Shown: positions 1 to 8,938 of the stretch, piece after piece
Numbering within the stretch: the first letter of the stretch is position 1
How the letters are laid out: each line of letters starts with the position of its first letter
IMG/VR virus record: IMGVR_UViG_3300024265_000059
Location: 1 to 56,014 of that record
Source: a virus
DNA: 56,014 nucleotides
Direction: 5' to 3' (one strand)
The notes under the pieces: generated by a model
The model's input: only the letters and a program-made list of their open reading frames with translations
Database searches by the model: none
What the model was told of the DNA's origin: nothing
Position numbers and translations under genes: made by a program

Positions 1-1029
1 ATTACGGGAGCGGAAGGTGTTGACGAGATCATAGCCAACATCGAAGAACCAATATTTGAATTCACAGGAGACATCATGGATCAAGGCGCAACTGTTGTGT
101 CCTTGGGTCAAATATTTGAAGAATCAATGAAGACCCTGTCCGAAACACCACAGGATATAATAGGGTTGCCCACAGGATTTCCCGCGTGGGATGAGGCTAT
201 CGGTGGTGGTTTGAGACCAGCTACGGTTAATGTAGTGGGGGCCAGGGCGAAGGTTGGAAAATCATTTTTCTGCATGAACGTAGCTCGCAACATAGCCGAG
301 AATAACATACCGGTCCTGTACTTAGACACAGAATTGACCAGTGATATGCAACTTCACAGATTGACATCTCTCGTAACGAAAGTAGAATTGAATCACATAG
401 AGACTGGCCAGTTCGTTAAGAATCATCACGAATCAGATGCTGTCTGGGGTTGCAAAGAACACATCAAAGAACTAACGATTGATCACTTCTCTGTTGCTGG
501 TATGTCTCCGCAAGCTATTATGTCAATAGCAAGACGATGGTTGTCGAAGACTGTTGGCTTCACAGACAGTGGAGCAGCGAAGCCGTGTCTTATAATATAC
601 GACTACATAAAGCTTATGAACGACGGTAGCTTCAAAAACAACCTGCAAGAATATCAACTACTAGGTTTTTTGATAACTGCACTACACAACTTCGCAGTCA
701 AATTCAAACTTCCTGTTCTGGCTACTGTTCAGTTAAACAGAGATGGTGTTGAGAAAGAGGGTTCAGAGGTAGTGTCTGGATCGGATAGAATCATTTGGCT
801 ATGTTCTAACTTCACCATATTAAAGCCCAAATCACAATCAGAACTAAACGAAGACCCACAATACAACGGCACCAAAAAACTCATCGTGACAGCTACCAGA
901 AATGGTTGTGGAATGGAGGACGGTGAATACGTCAACGTCATAGATGAATTGTCTGTGGGTAAACTTTCGGAAGGAAAATCATTTTCTGCCGTAGCGCATC
1001 AAGCATTGGAGAACCAAGCTAGTGAGTAA
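1..1029 (+). CDS. dnaB: DnaB-like replicative helicase, C-terminal part (5' partial)
   Basis: Replicative DNA helicase of the RecA-fold DnaB/SF4 family. The first ATG is at 76, but the same frame is open from base 1 and reads as a DnaB linker (DEIIANIEEPIFEF), so the gene begins before the window and 76 is probably an internal Met. Walker A is GARAKVGKS, about 63 residues after that Met. A Walker B-like strand is CLIIYDYIKL, where the family usually has a DYIQLM-type motif, and a later segment (LATVQLNRDG) fits the QLNR-type motif of DnaB. It overlaps the primase start by 8 bases, so helicase and primase are probably translated together as the phage primosome. Family call is secure; the N-terminal domain cannot be judged. 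Confidence 0.9.
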   Translation: MTGAEGVDEIIANIEEPIFEFTGDIMDQGATVVSLGQIFEESMKTLSETPQDIIGLPTGFPAWDEAIGGGLRPATVNVVGARAKVGKSFFCMNVARNIAENNIPVLYLDTELTSDMQLHRLTSLVTKVELNHIETGQFVKNHHESDAVWGCKEHIKELTIDHFSVAGMSPQAIMSIARRWLSKTVGFTDSGAAKPCLIIYDYIKLMNDGSFKNNLQEYQLLGFLITALHNFAVKFKLPVLATVQLNRDGVEKEGSEVVSGSDRIIWLCSNFTILKPKSQSELNEDPQYNGTKKLIVTATRNGCGMEDGEYVNVIDELSVGKLSEGKSFSAVAHQALENQASE

Positions 1030-2185
1030 GTTTGAGCCATTGAATGTGGACTTTATTCAGGATCGTGCCTGCGAACGCATAACGGAAGTGTTCGATGCTC
1101 TAGGCATAGAATACACAGAACGGCACGATTATATACAAAGCGCATGTCCAGTCCACGGTGGAGAAAATCAAAGGGCACTGTTTTGGGCCATTAGATCGAA
1201 CCACTGGCAATGCAAAACCAGGGGTTGTCACAGAGACCCTATTACAGGCGTATCTAACAGTGTTTTTGGATTGGTAAGAGGTGCTATGAGCCTCAAAACA
1301 GGGCATAAGTGGGATTTCAGGCAAGCAGTTAATTTTGTCACGCAAGCCTTGGGTCTAAAAGACTGTCCAGAAGATACGGCTACGGCACAGGATATTGAGA
1401 TAGCTAAGATGCTGAAGATTCACAGGAAAAATCAGGCACTACCAAAAGACCATGGCGCATTACTGTCTGAAACAATTAAACATCTCAGACCTGACCAAGT
1501 ATATTATCCCCATAGAGGCATTTCGCCCGATCTCATTGCTAAGTACCATATATCATTCTGCAACACTAGGGGTAAGCCGATGTACAAACGAGCATTTTTT
1601 CCCATCCTCGACGATAAGGGAAGATACATAGTTGGGTGGTCCGGAAGAAGTATCTATGACAAATGCCCAAGATGCAAAATGCATCACCATCCCGATCGCG
1701 AATCATGTCCTAACCCTAGCTACAAAGGATTGTATACCAAATGGAAACACTCTAACGATTTTCATGCTGAGAAATGCCTGTATAACATATGGTACGCGAA
1801 ATCATTCATAAGCAGAACAGGTGTTGTCATTCTTTGTGAAGGGCCTGGGGATGTATGGGCATACGAAGCGGCGGGTATTAAAAACAGCGTAGCACTGCTC
1901 GGTACTAGCATGTCCCGCCAACAGAGACTCATGCTTCAGAACGCTGGGGCGCTAACCATTATATGCACTTTCGACAACGATGAATCAGGACAGAAGGCAA
2001 TGGAAAGGATGGAAAAAGAGTTGACTCACTACTTCAGGGTATTCTGTGTCACGCCCACAACTGTAAACGACATAGGTGATATGTTTAGTGGGGACATATT
2101 GTCTCAAATTGGTCCCATTTTGCAACAAGCGTCTAGGGCTGAAATGCTGTCAGACGACTATACTGTGGAGAAAGTATATGACTGA
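1022..2185 (+). CDS. dnaG: DnaG-type DNA primase (CHC2 zinc finger plus TOPRIM)
   Basis: Synthesises RNA primers for the replication fork. The start is a GTG inside the end of the helicase gene. Near residues 42-70 there is a zinc-binding set CPVH...WQCKTRGCH, equivalent to the CHC2 finger of DnaG. A TOPRIM domain follows at about 270-340, with ILCEGPGDVWAY (catalytic Glu) and TFDNDESGQKA (the acidic DxD-type motif). A further Cys/His cluster (CPRCKMHHHPDRESC, about 220) may be a second zinc site. At 387 residues it is shorter than cellular DnaG and lacks an obvious C-terminal helicase-binding bundle. The downstream gene starts in its last codons (ATGACTGA). Confidence 0.88.
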   Translation: MSKFEPLNVDFIQDRACERITEVFDALGIEYTERHDYIQSACPVHGGENQRALFWAIRSNHWQCKTRGCHRDPITGVSNSVFGLVRGAMSLKTGHKWDFRQAVNFVTQALGLKDCPEDTATAQDIEIAKMLKIHRKNQALPKDHGALLSETIKHLRPDQVYYPHRGISPDLIAKYHISFCNTRGKPMYKRAFFPILDDKGRYIVGWSGRSIYDKCPRCKMHHHPDRESCPNPSYKGLYTKWKHSNDFHAEKCLYNIWYAKSFISRTGVVILCEGPGDVWAYEAAGIKNSVALLGTSMSRQQRLMLQNAGALTIICTFDNDESGQKAMERMEKELTHYFRVFCVTPTTVNDIGDMFSGDILSQIGPILQQASRAEMLSDDYTVEKVYD

Positions 2186-2804
2186 GAAATTCGGGAAAAT
2201 TGAAGACTCTGGTGAAAGACGTGGATTTGATACCGGAGCTAAGCGGGATGTAGATGGAGACAAGCCGAGATTCGATCTTATCCCTATTACCGTCCTGCAA
2301 AGAGTCGTGCGATGTTATGAGAATTTTGATCTATCAGAAATCGTGAGCAAGGATATTTCTGACAAACTGAAAGCACGAATAATGAACCTTGGTTTTTCGT
2401 GGGGGGCCTACCCTCTTGACGACACTCTTCTGGAGATAATCTGGATTTGCCTTGAAGTTATCGAACTACAAGAAAACGACAATGTTCTGTCAACTAATTC
2501 AAAGTCGTTCTGTGGATTTCACGCAATATCTGCCAAGACATATCTTAGGATAGCTAATCACTATGGTGGTGGAGCCAAGAAGTATGATCCATGGAACTGG
2601 TCCAAGGGAATGCCATTTAGTGTGTTTCATGCCAGCTTAATGCGACATATTTTCAAGATCATAGACAACGAAGTAAACGAAGATCATTGGAGTGCGATAT
2701 TCTTCAATGCAGCGGCTATCTTACATTTCAGGATGGTCGGTCGAGTGGATATGGATGATGTTACTCCAAGACTAGAAGAGTGGGGAGACTATGCGAGTAG
2801 TTAG
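2178..2804 (+). CDS. DUF5664-type (MazZ-like) dATP/dGTP diphosphohydrolase family protein
   Basis: Start chosen at the ATG in ATGACTGA with GGAG upstream, although the frame is open further 5'. The N-terminal GDKPRFDLIP and the later GGGAKKYDPWNWSKGMPF, LMRHIFKI and HWSAIFFNAAAIL are the signature blocks of the DUF5664 / dATP-dGTP diphosphohydrolase N-terminal family, which is mainly found in phages. Members of this MazG-like group are known to hydrolyse purine dNTPs. Here about 70 extra residues (roughly 45-115) separate the first block from the second, making 208 residues against a typical 110-130. It sits between primase and nuclease, so a role in nucleotide-pool editing or DNA precursor control is likely; the exact substrate is inference. 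Confidence 0.65.
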   Translation: MTEKFGKIEDSGERRGFDTGAKRDVDGDKPRFDLIPITVLQRVVRCYENFDLSEIVSKDISDKLKARIMNLGFSWGAYPLDDTLLEIIWICLEVIELQENDNVLSTNSKSFCGFHAISAKTYLRIANHYGGGAKKYDPWNWSKGMPFSVFHASLMRHIFKIIDNEVNEDHWSAIFFNAAAILHFRMVGRVDMDDVTPRLEEWGDYASS

Positions 2805-3747
2805 ATGTAGTTCATCTGCCATAAATCTGTATAATCATTGTCCATTTTCGTATTTCATGCAGTACATATTAGGCATGGAATCGCAGTCTGGGAAAGCTGC
2901 GCTTCAAGGGAGCATAGTACATCAGACTCTAGAGTGGATGATTCTCTTGAGTAAACATGGGAAAACTAATGTTGATCCCATGTGGCTACTGCATCGTGCT
3001 TGGGACGAACTCGTTGTTAAGTCTCCGACTATCAGTATTCGTAAGATAACTACAAGACTTGATAGAGAGACTGGACGCCACAAGGAAGCGGCAGATTTCA
3101 AGAAGTGTCGTGTTGCTCTGGAGCATATTCTGGCAAACGAATTTTACAATCCGTATAATTTGACAAAGATAATTTGTGTAGAACAGTGGTTCGCGTTGGA
3201 AATACCAGGAGAAGAGTGGAAGTGCCTGGACAAGGAAAACAAAGAACACCAATTTGCCATTCGTGGTTTGATAGACTTAGTACACGAGATCGACGAAGAT
3301 ACAATAGAAATCGTAGACTGGAAAACAGGTAAGAAAAAAAGCTTCTATACGCAAATAGATATCGACGAAGCAGTGTTGATGCGGGAAGTTCAGCCGAGGC
3401 TGTACCATCTCGCGGCATTCGATTTGTACCCACAATACAAAAATATATGGGTTACCTTCTATTACTGCAACGATGGTGGTCCAGTGACTATATCTCTTTC
3501 TCGTGATGATATACCTCTGACTATAGCTAGCCTTCACCGTTTTTTGACAACAGTTAGCAAGGATACGCTGATTCGTAGGAACCGTTCATGGAAATGCCGG
3601 ATGTGTAGTTTTGAGAAGAATAGTACGTGCCATAAGGTGTGGTCTGATTTGCACACCTTGGGGGGCGAATACGTTGAGCAGAAGTATGCAGACTTGACAT
3701 TTGAAGGCCAGCAACTAATTGGGAAGACAGAGGAATTAGATGTCTAA
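2791..3747 (+). CDS. PD-(D/E)XK nuclease, Cas4/RecB-like, with C-terminal Cys cluster
   Basis: Probable ssDNA exonuclease of the RecB/Cas4 superfamily. The start ATG overlaps the previous gene by 14 bases and has GGGGAG upstream. The N-terminal RCSSSAINLYNHCPFSYFMQY is a typical RecB-family Q/R helix carrying the first Cys. GSIVHQTLEWM supplies the conserved His, and IRGLIDLVHE ... IEIVDWKTGKK supplies the D...(D/E)xK catalytic core. QPRLYHLAAF follows. The C-terminus WKCRMCSFEKNSTCHKVW has the three further cysteines expected for a Cas4/AddB-type Fe-S cluster. Its place in the replication operon suggests end processing for recombination or replication. Confidence 0.85.
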   Translation: MRVVRCSSSAINLYNHCPFSYFMQYILGMESQSGKAALQGSIVHQTLEWMILLSKHGKTNVDPMWLLHRAWDELVVKSPTISIRKITTRLDRETGRHKEAADFKKCRVALEHILANEFYNPYNLTKIICVEQWFALEIPGEEWKCLDKENKEHQFAIRGLIDLVHEIDEDTIEIVDWKTGKKKSFYTQIDIDEAVLMREVQPRLYHLAAFDLYPQYKNIWVTFYYCNDGGPVTISLSRDDIPLTIASLHRFLTTVSKDTLIRRNRSWKCRMCSFEKNSTCHKVWSDLHTLGGEYVEQKYADLTFEGQQLIGKTEELDV

Positions 3748-6115
3748 CCTCAAGGAAAAAAGCAAGATGAGTAAGAAAACTTATTGTCCCCTCCACGTAC
3801 ACTCTTTCTACTCGCTACTGGATGGCTTGTCTTCTCCGAAAGCCCTCGTAAAGAGATGTGTTGAACTTGGTCTGCCGGGTTGCGCGATAACTGACCACGG
3901 TAGCATAAGTGCCATGAAATCATTTTATGATGCATGTAGAAAAGCAAAAATCAAACCCGTCATTGGGTGCGAGATGTACATCTGTTTGCAGGATGCCACG
4001 ATCAAGAATAACGACAACAATAAGCGACACCACTTAATAGTGCTGGCCAAAAACGACCAAGGCATAAAAGACCTGATGTCTTTGGTTAGCGAATCCAATA
4101 AGCCGGAACACTTCTACAGGAAACCTCGTATCAGTATGGAAGGTCTTGCTCCGTTTGCGAGCAAGGGCAACCTCATTCTTCTGTCTGCGTGTATCGGTGG
4201 AGAACTACCCTCTAGCTTGTTCACCGATTTCAAAGCGGCGTGCAGCCTAAGTGAACATGGTGGCGAAACCAATCTATTACAAGTCCGAGCGTGTCTAAAG
4301 CCAGATTGGAAAGAAGTTGGTAAAGAGATCATAAAGAGATTTGTTACCATAGCTGGCGAAGGTAACTTCTATCTTGAACTTCAGGACGAAGGCATGTCTG
4401 TCCAGACTGTGGTTACGGAATGTTTGAGAATATTGGGTGAAGAGACAGGAATTCCTACAGTAGCAACTATAGATGCTCATTACGCATCTAAGAAAGATGC
4501 AGAAGATCAAAGACTACTTCTATATGCGCAACTACACACCACAAAAGAAGATCAGGCTCGCAAACAACAGCAGGGTATAGACATAATGGACTTTTTTGTG
4601 TCGGACGAATATTTCATACCTTCCTATGAAGAAATGAGGAAAAGATTCACAGAGGAAGAACTTCAGGCGTCCGTAGACATAGTCGACACCATCAATTACT
4701 CGGAACTTGGACATGATCCTTATCTGCCGATTTTCACAAATAAAGAATCAGAGAAGTTGGGATTGAATTCCAATGATTATCTGAAGCATCTTTGTATAGA
4801 AGGTGCCAAGGTGAAGTTGTCACACCTTGATGGTGCCCAAAAGAAAGTCTATTGGGACAGGCTACAAAGAGAACTGATCGTTATTGCAGAAGCGAAACTG
4901 GCTGATTACTTCTTGATAGTATGGGATGCATGTCGATTTGTCGATAGCAAAAACGGGCCTAGAGGCAAAGGTCGAGGGTCTGGCGCTGGTTCACTAATCA
5001 ACTACCTTACAGGTATCACTGGTATTGATCCGATCGAATACGGTCTGTATTTTGAGAGATTCTACAACATGAGTCGTAACATCCCTCCACACTTTGATGT
5101 TGGTTCGGTAGACTTCATGTCGTGGATGTCAGACAATTTCGAATTATTACACACTAGGGATACAGACGAAGAGAGAAAAGCGGTATCTCTACATTTGGCA
5201 AGACGGATAAATGGGGGCAAGGTCAAGTTCACCGCCGCGATGAAGGCAGAAGTTGAATGGATCGACGCCAAGAATCAACGGATGTGGATGTATCTATATG
5301 ACATGATTCAGGGTAAACCGGCTTCAAATCCTTCTAATTCGCATCTGGCATACGGTCTTGGCATAACGATTGCTGAGCAAAATGAGCTAGATATCGATCG
5401 CAAGGTCAAAACCCATGACGGTCATATTAGTTTACCAGATATCGACACTGATATCGGCGTTGTGTTCCGTAGTGAGGTTATCGCCTATCTAAAAGAGAGA
5501 TGGGGAGAGGATTATGTAGCTCAAATGATCACGTTCGGTCGCTTACAGGGCAAGGCAGCGCTGAAAGAAGTGTTCCGTGCTCAGCCCGATCTGGTCAGGC
5601 ATCTGATGAAGGTCAAAGCACTCAAGGAAGGCAAAGATGTCACAGATATCAGTACGACACCACACGATCTGTGTAACGAAATAACACGATACATACCCGA
5701 CGAAGCTTCAATCGCAGATGAGTTGAGACAAGCCAGGAATGAGCAGGGAGATGATTATGGCATTCTGCAATGGGCTATACATCACGTAGATCAAGTTCAG
5801 GATGCTTATGAGTGGTACAAACCGTTGTTTGACCAAGCTATGAGAATTGAAGGTACCAAAAAGTCCCAGTCAAAACACGCCGCTGGCGTTGTCATAGCCG
5901 ACAGACCGATAGAAGGACTTGTTCCGTTAGCCTACGATGCTAAGAATAAGGATCGTGTCGTTGGTCTAGAGATGGCAAACGCAGAAGCCCTGGGCGCTGT
6001 CAAGTTCGACTTCTTGGGCGTTGTTGCTCTGGACAAATTGTGGGAAGCCCAAGATTTGATCAACGGTAAACTGTCGAACAAGGTATTGGACGAAGAATTT
6101 GTGGAGACCGAATGA
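3740..6115 (+). CDS. dnaE: DNA polymerase III alpha subunit, N-terminal fragment (PHP and palm)
   Basis: First half of a split C-family replicative polymerase. The start at 3740 has AGAGGA upstream; an ATG at 3767 with AAGGA is an alternative. The PHP domain opens with CPLHVHSFYSLLDG and ITDHGSI. The polymerase motif KGRGSGAGSLINYLTGIT lies near residue 410. LPDIDTD (about 565-571) carries the first catalytic aspartates and KFDFLGV (about 755) the third, so the full active-site triad is in this half. About 115 residues are inserted between FERFYN and LPDIDTD, where DnaE normally has under ten. The protein ends at 791 residues, just after KFDFLG, without fingers or C-terminal domains; these are encoded at 16739-18691. 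No intein motif is visible at the end. Confidence 0.93.
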   Translation: MSNLKEKSKMSKKTYCPLHVHSFYSLLDGLSSPKALVKRCVELGLPGCAITDHGSISAMKSFYDACRKAKIKPVIGCEMYICLQDATIKNNDNNKRHHLIVLAKNDQGIKDLMSLVSESNKPEHFYRKPRISMEGLAPFASKGNLILLSACIGGELPSSLFTDFKAACSLSEHGGETNLLQVRACLKPDWKEVGKEIIKRFVTIAGEGNFYLELQDEGMSVQTVVTECLRILGEETGIPTVATIDAHYASKKDAEDQRLLLYAQLHTTKEDQARKQQQGIDIMDFFVSDEYFIPSYEEMRKRFTEEELQASVDIVDTINYSELGHDPYLPIFTNKESEKLGLNSNDYLKHLCIEGAKVKLSHLDGAQKKVYWDRLQRELIVIAEAKLADYFLIVWDACRFVDSKNGPRGKGRGSGAGSLINYLTGITGIDPIEYGLYFERFYNMSRNIPPHFDVGSVDFMSWMSDNFELLHTRDTDEERKAVSLHLARRINGGKVKFTAAMKAEVEWIDAKNQRMWMYLYDMIQGKPASNPSNSHLAYGLGITIAEQNELDIDRKVKTHDGHISLPDIDTDIGVVFRSEVIAYLKERWGEDYVAQMITFGRLQGKAALKEVFRAQPDLVRHLMKVKALKEGKDVTDISTTPHDLCNEITRYIPDEASIADELRQARNEQGDDYGILQWAIHHVDQVQDAYEWYKPLFDQAMRIEGTKKSQSKHAAGVVIADRPIEGLVPLAYDAKNKDRVVGLEMANAEALGAVKFDFLGVVALDKLWEAQDLINGKLSNKVLDEEFVETE

Positions 6116-6852
6116 TGAGACACAAGGTTACTCTGATTGTCAAAACATTCGAAAGACCGCAATGTATCAAACGTCTCATCTACAGTGTGAAGATGAAATA
6201 CCCTAATATCCGAATAGTGGTTGCGGACGACAGCAGAGAGTTTAGTTCTCTTTCTGGTGTTGATGAACATATTAGAATGCCCTACGACAGTGGAGTTTCA
6301 GCAGGAAGGAATTTAGCCCTCAGTAAGGTTGATACCCCGTTCGTTGTGACACTCGATGACGACTTTGTCTTCAATGAAAAAACAAACCTAGAGAAATGGC
6401 TTAATATCCTAGAAACGACTAACCTAGATATGGTTGGCGGCAACGTAGCTGGACACCCGACCTACAACGCTAGTCTTCACATAGAAGACAACGCACTCGT
6501 GTTCAAACCAGAGCCAGTTGGATCAGAAGGTGATTTCCTTCTTTGGAATATAGTCCTTCAATTTTGGATGGGGAGAACAGACAAAATCAGAGAAATTGGC
6601 GGATGGGATGACGATTTCAAAACAGTAGATCACATCATCTTTTTCGCACGCTCGATTGGCAAATTGAAAATTGGTTATTGTCCATACGTCAGCGTAGGAC
6701 ACATGCAAATACAAGACCAAAAATACTATCAACACAGGAATGGACGAATGCAGCAATATTTACGACTACTCATGGAAAAGCTTGGAGTCAATCGGGTCAT
6801 AAATGTTTATGGAAGAACACTTTACACATATGATGGGCACGCGATACAGTAA
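6112..6852 (+). CDS. GT-A glycosyltransferase (GT2/GT12-like)
   Basis: Inverting GT-A fold sugar transferase, first gene of the island inside split dnaE. It starts at the ATG overlapping the dnaE-N stop (ATGATGA). The N-terminus KVTLIVKTFERPQCIKRLI is the usual nucleotide-sugar strand-helix. RIVVADDSRE and the metal-binding TLDDDFVF (about residue 84) are GT-A landmarks, and GGWDDDFKTVDHIIFF gives a possible acceptor/catalytic acidic cluster. The DDDF form and the general layout resemble beta-1,4-GalNAc transferases (GT12). Sugar and acceptor cannot be told from sequence. Confidence 0.8.
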   Translation: MMRHKVTLIVKTFERPQCIKRLIYSVKMKYPNIRIVVADDSREFSSLSGVDEHIRMPYDSGVSAGRNLALSKVDTPFVVTLDDDFVFNEKTNLEKWLNILETTNLDMVGGNVAGHPTYNASLHIEDNALVFKPEPVGSEGDFLLWNIVLQFWMGRTDKIREIGGWDDDFKTVDHIIFFARSIGKLKIGYCPYVSVGHMQIQDQKYYQHRNGRMQQYLRLLMEKLGVNRVINVYGRTLYTYDGHAIQ

Positions 6853-6867
6853 GAGGATACTATAGAT

Positions 6868-7641
6868 ATGAACGCAATGTACGCTGGGCCTTGGGTTGGT
6901 GAATTCGGATGGGAGTTGTGTTGGTGGAATCCAATGATACGACATTACTCTAAACAATATGGGTACACTACGATATCAGCACCAGAAAGTTCCCGATACC
7001 TGTATGAATTTGCCGATACTTTTATTCCACTCAAGACCAAGGGTATCACCTATTGGGAAGGGGAACTAGAAGGCGAATCTCCTGTTGTGACAGAACGATT
7101 TAGTATGACCCCAGAATATGAGTTTGCTCGACACATAAATGAACCAGATAGAGTGTCAGCAAGACGGTCGTGGAGATCGCTGGCACCAGAAAATCCTTTC
7201 AAGGTTGCGGATGTTTTGTGTGCTTTCCGTCCAGAGAAATACATTAGAAATCGTCTTATCCCTGGCAAGGAGTATCCCTTTCAAAAATGTCAGGATATAG
7301 TGAATCTGCTTATCACCAAGGGTTTGTCAGTAGCCTGTTTTGGCGGAACAGAGAATCACTGTCCGACAGGTGCTGTAGACCTGAGAGGTACGTCATTGGA
7401 AAAACAGTGCTCAGCTATCGCTGGGGCAAGATGTGTCGTTGGGCCAAGTAGTGGGCCGATCCACCTTGCCAGCTTGTGCGAGTGTCCACATGTTACATGG
7501 ATAGCGTCGATACATCATACGTTAGAACAACGGTACAAGAAACTATGGAATCCTTTTAATACCCCAGTAAGATTTGTCTGCCATAGTAGGATACCATCAT
7601 GTGAAGAGGTTGTAGAACACGCACTGGAGATTACAAGATGA
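6868..7641 (+). CDS. GT9-like (heptosyltransferase-type) glycosyltransferase
   Basis: GT-B fold protein of 257 residues. RBS AGAGGA lies upstream of the ATG. The N-terminus YAGPWVGEFGWELCWWNPMIRH resembles the G-E-F/L acceptor loop of GT9 enzymes. The C-terminal half has GLSVACFGGTENHC, then DLRGTSLEKQCSAIAGARCVVG and PSSGPIHLASLCECP. That last block matches the ADP-heptose:LPS heptosyltransferase signature (DSGPMHLAAALG-type). It is somewhat shorter than WaaC/WaaF (about 320-350). It overlaps the next methyltransferase by 4 bases (ATGA). Donor identity is inferred from the neighbouring heptose-kinase-like gene. Confidence 0.7.
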   Translation: MNAMYAGPWVGEFGWELCWWNPMIRHYSKQYGYTTISAPESSRYLYEFADTFIPLKTKGITYWEGELEGESPVVTERFSMTPEYEFARHINEPDRVSARRSWRSLAPENPFKVADVLCAFRPEKYIRNRLIPGKEYPFQKCQDIVNLLITKGLSVACFGGTENHCPTGAVDLRGTSLEKQCSAIAGARCVVGPSSGPIHLASLCECPHVTWIASIHHTLEQRYKKLWNPFNTPVRFVCHSRIPSCEEVVEHALEITR

Positions 7642-8198
7642 AAGGACCAGACATACGGGACATTTCTATCATTGACGCTATGCCGACATACGAATGTGAT
7701 AATTATGTTTTGAATGTAGGTTGTGGGGATGGAAGGATAGACTATATTCTAAGTAGCATGGGATATGTAGTTTGCGCTACAGATTACAAAAAAAATGAGT
7801 CATGGGAAGAATCGGATGGATTGGAATTCTATCGAGCAGATATTTTCGATCTTGATACATTTAATAAATCTAGTCCTATTGTTATTTGTAGCGAAGTTTT
7901 GGAGCATCTAGAAAACTACAAGGTGGCTTTAGCGAATTTGCTTGTATTAACTCAGGTAAGACTAGTTATAACAGTACCTTTCAAGAAATCTTTCGACAAT
8001 GCCGCCCCGTCGCCAGAAGGACACTGCAACCACTGGGACGATTCACAAAATGGAGAATTCAAAGATATCAATGAATTCCGATCTTTGTGTCAACCATATT
8101 CTGTATCCATATCGAGAATTAGGACCAAACCAAAAGATGTGGCGATGAATCAATGGGCGTATTTAATAGTTGTCGACAAAAGACAAAAATACGGATAG
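7638..8198 (+). CDS. Class I SAM-dependent methyltransferase
   Basis: Rossmann-fold methyltransferase of 186 residues starting in the ATGA overlap with the previous gene. Motif I is VLNVGCGDGRIDYIL; the acidic end of strand 2 is CATDYKKN; IVICSEVLEHLENY is the post-II/motif IV region, typical of Methyltransf_11/23 small-molecule or sugar methylases. No DNA-methylase catalytic motif (DPPY-like) is seen, so a glycan, lipid or small-molecule substrate is more likely. The island setting suggests sugar O-methylation. Confidence 0.75.
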   Translation: MKGPDIRDISIIDAMPTYECDNYVLNVGCGDGRIDYILSSMGYVVCATDYKKNESWEESDGLEFYRADIFDLDTFNKSSPIVICSEVLEHLENYKVALANLLVLTQVRLVITVPFKKSFDNAAPSPEGHCNHWDDSQNGEFKDINEFRSLCQPYSVSISRIRTKPKDVAMNQWAYLIVVDKRQKYG

Positions 8199-8212
8199 AT
8201 TGGAGACGAAAA

Positions 8213-8938
8213 ATGTCTGTAGCGATTAGCGAACGAACAGTAGAAGTTCCATGGCTTATGGATACGATCAGAAGTATTGATCCAAAAGAATTGTTGGATG
8301 TTGGATATGCTGGAGGATGGTATCTGAAAAACATTCTAGACATGGGTATTTCTTGTTACGGGTTAGATTCTGATGTTGAGAGAATGAGCGGCAGGACATT
8401 CAAGGTAGACAAAAAGAAGAAGGATGAATGGATAAAGATAGCCGAAAGAATGATTACTTGCATAGCAGACATAACTAAGTACCCCGAAGCTGGCCAGGAC
8501 AATCTGGCATTTCCTGTCGTCATGTGTATCTCTACGATAGAACATATCGTACCTTGCGGGTACCAAAATGATTCTGAAGTAGACATGGAATCAGACATAA
8601 TAGCTGCAACTAATATGAAAAAACTTGTTGCAGATGATGGGTCGTTGATGTTGACGTTTCCTTGTGGTGTGGAACATTTTTTCTACAACAAGAACAGAAA
8701 GACCCCACTAAATCATCCGAAATTCACGGCAGGAAATTACGACCTGATGGTCTATGGGCGAGAAAGAATTGATATGTTGGTAGGGGATTGGAAAGTAGTA
8801 GACAAACAATTCTGGACCCGACAGAGTGGCGTAGGAAGTAGCTTCGAAAAATGTGACGAAGATATAGCATTACGCAAGGTTCCCATTGTAAACATACCGG
8901 TACAATCAGTTTGCGCTATCAGGATGGTGGCACCATGA
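8213..8938 (+). CDS. Class I SAM-dependent methyltransferase-like protein
   Basis: Start chosen at the ATG at 8213 with GGAGACGAAAA upstream; the frame is open to 8153, but that region overlaps the previous gene and lacks an RBS. Motif I is ELLDVGYAGGWYLKNIL, strand 2 ends in GLDSD, and VVMCISTIEHIVPCG corresponds to the motif IV/post-IV region. SLMLTFPCG is a typical strand 5. It is 241 residues and of unknown target. It differs from the preceding methyltransferase enough to be a separate enzyme and not a recent duplicate. It overlaps the next gene by 4 bases. Confidence 0.65.
   Translation: MSVAISERTVEVPWLMDTIRSIDPKELLDVGYAGGWYLKNILDMGISCYGLDSDVERMSGRTFKVDKKKKDEWIKIAERMITCIADITKYPEAGQDNLAFPVVMCISTIEHIVPCGYQNDSEVDMESDIIAATNMKKLVADDGSLMLTFPCGVEHFFYNKNRKTPLNHPKFTAGNYDLMVYGRERIDMLVGDWKVVDKQFWTRQSGVGSSFEKCDEDIALRKVPIVNIPVQSVCAIRMVAP

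Noticed and set aside
2178-2804. Claim of a 2-aminoadenine (Z) genome
   Set aside because: Only a DUF5664-type hydrolase is present; PurZ, DatZ and DpoZ-type polymerase are not, and the polymerase is DnaE.
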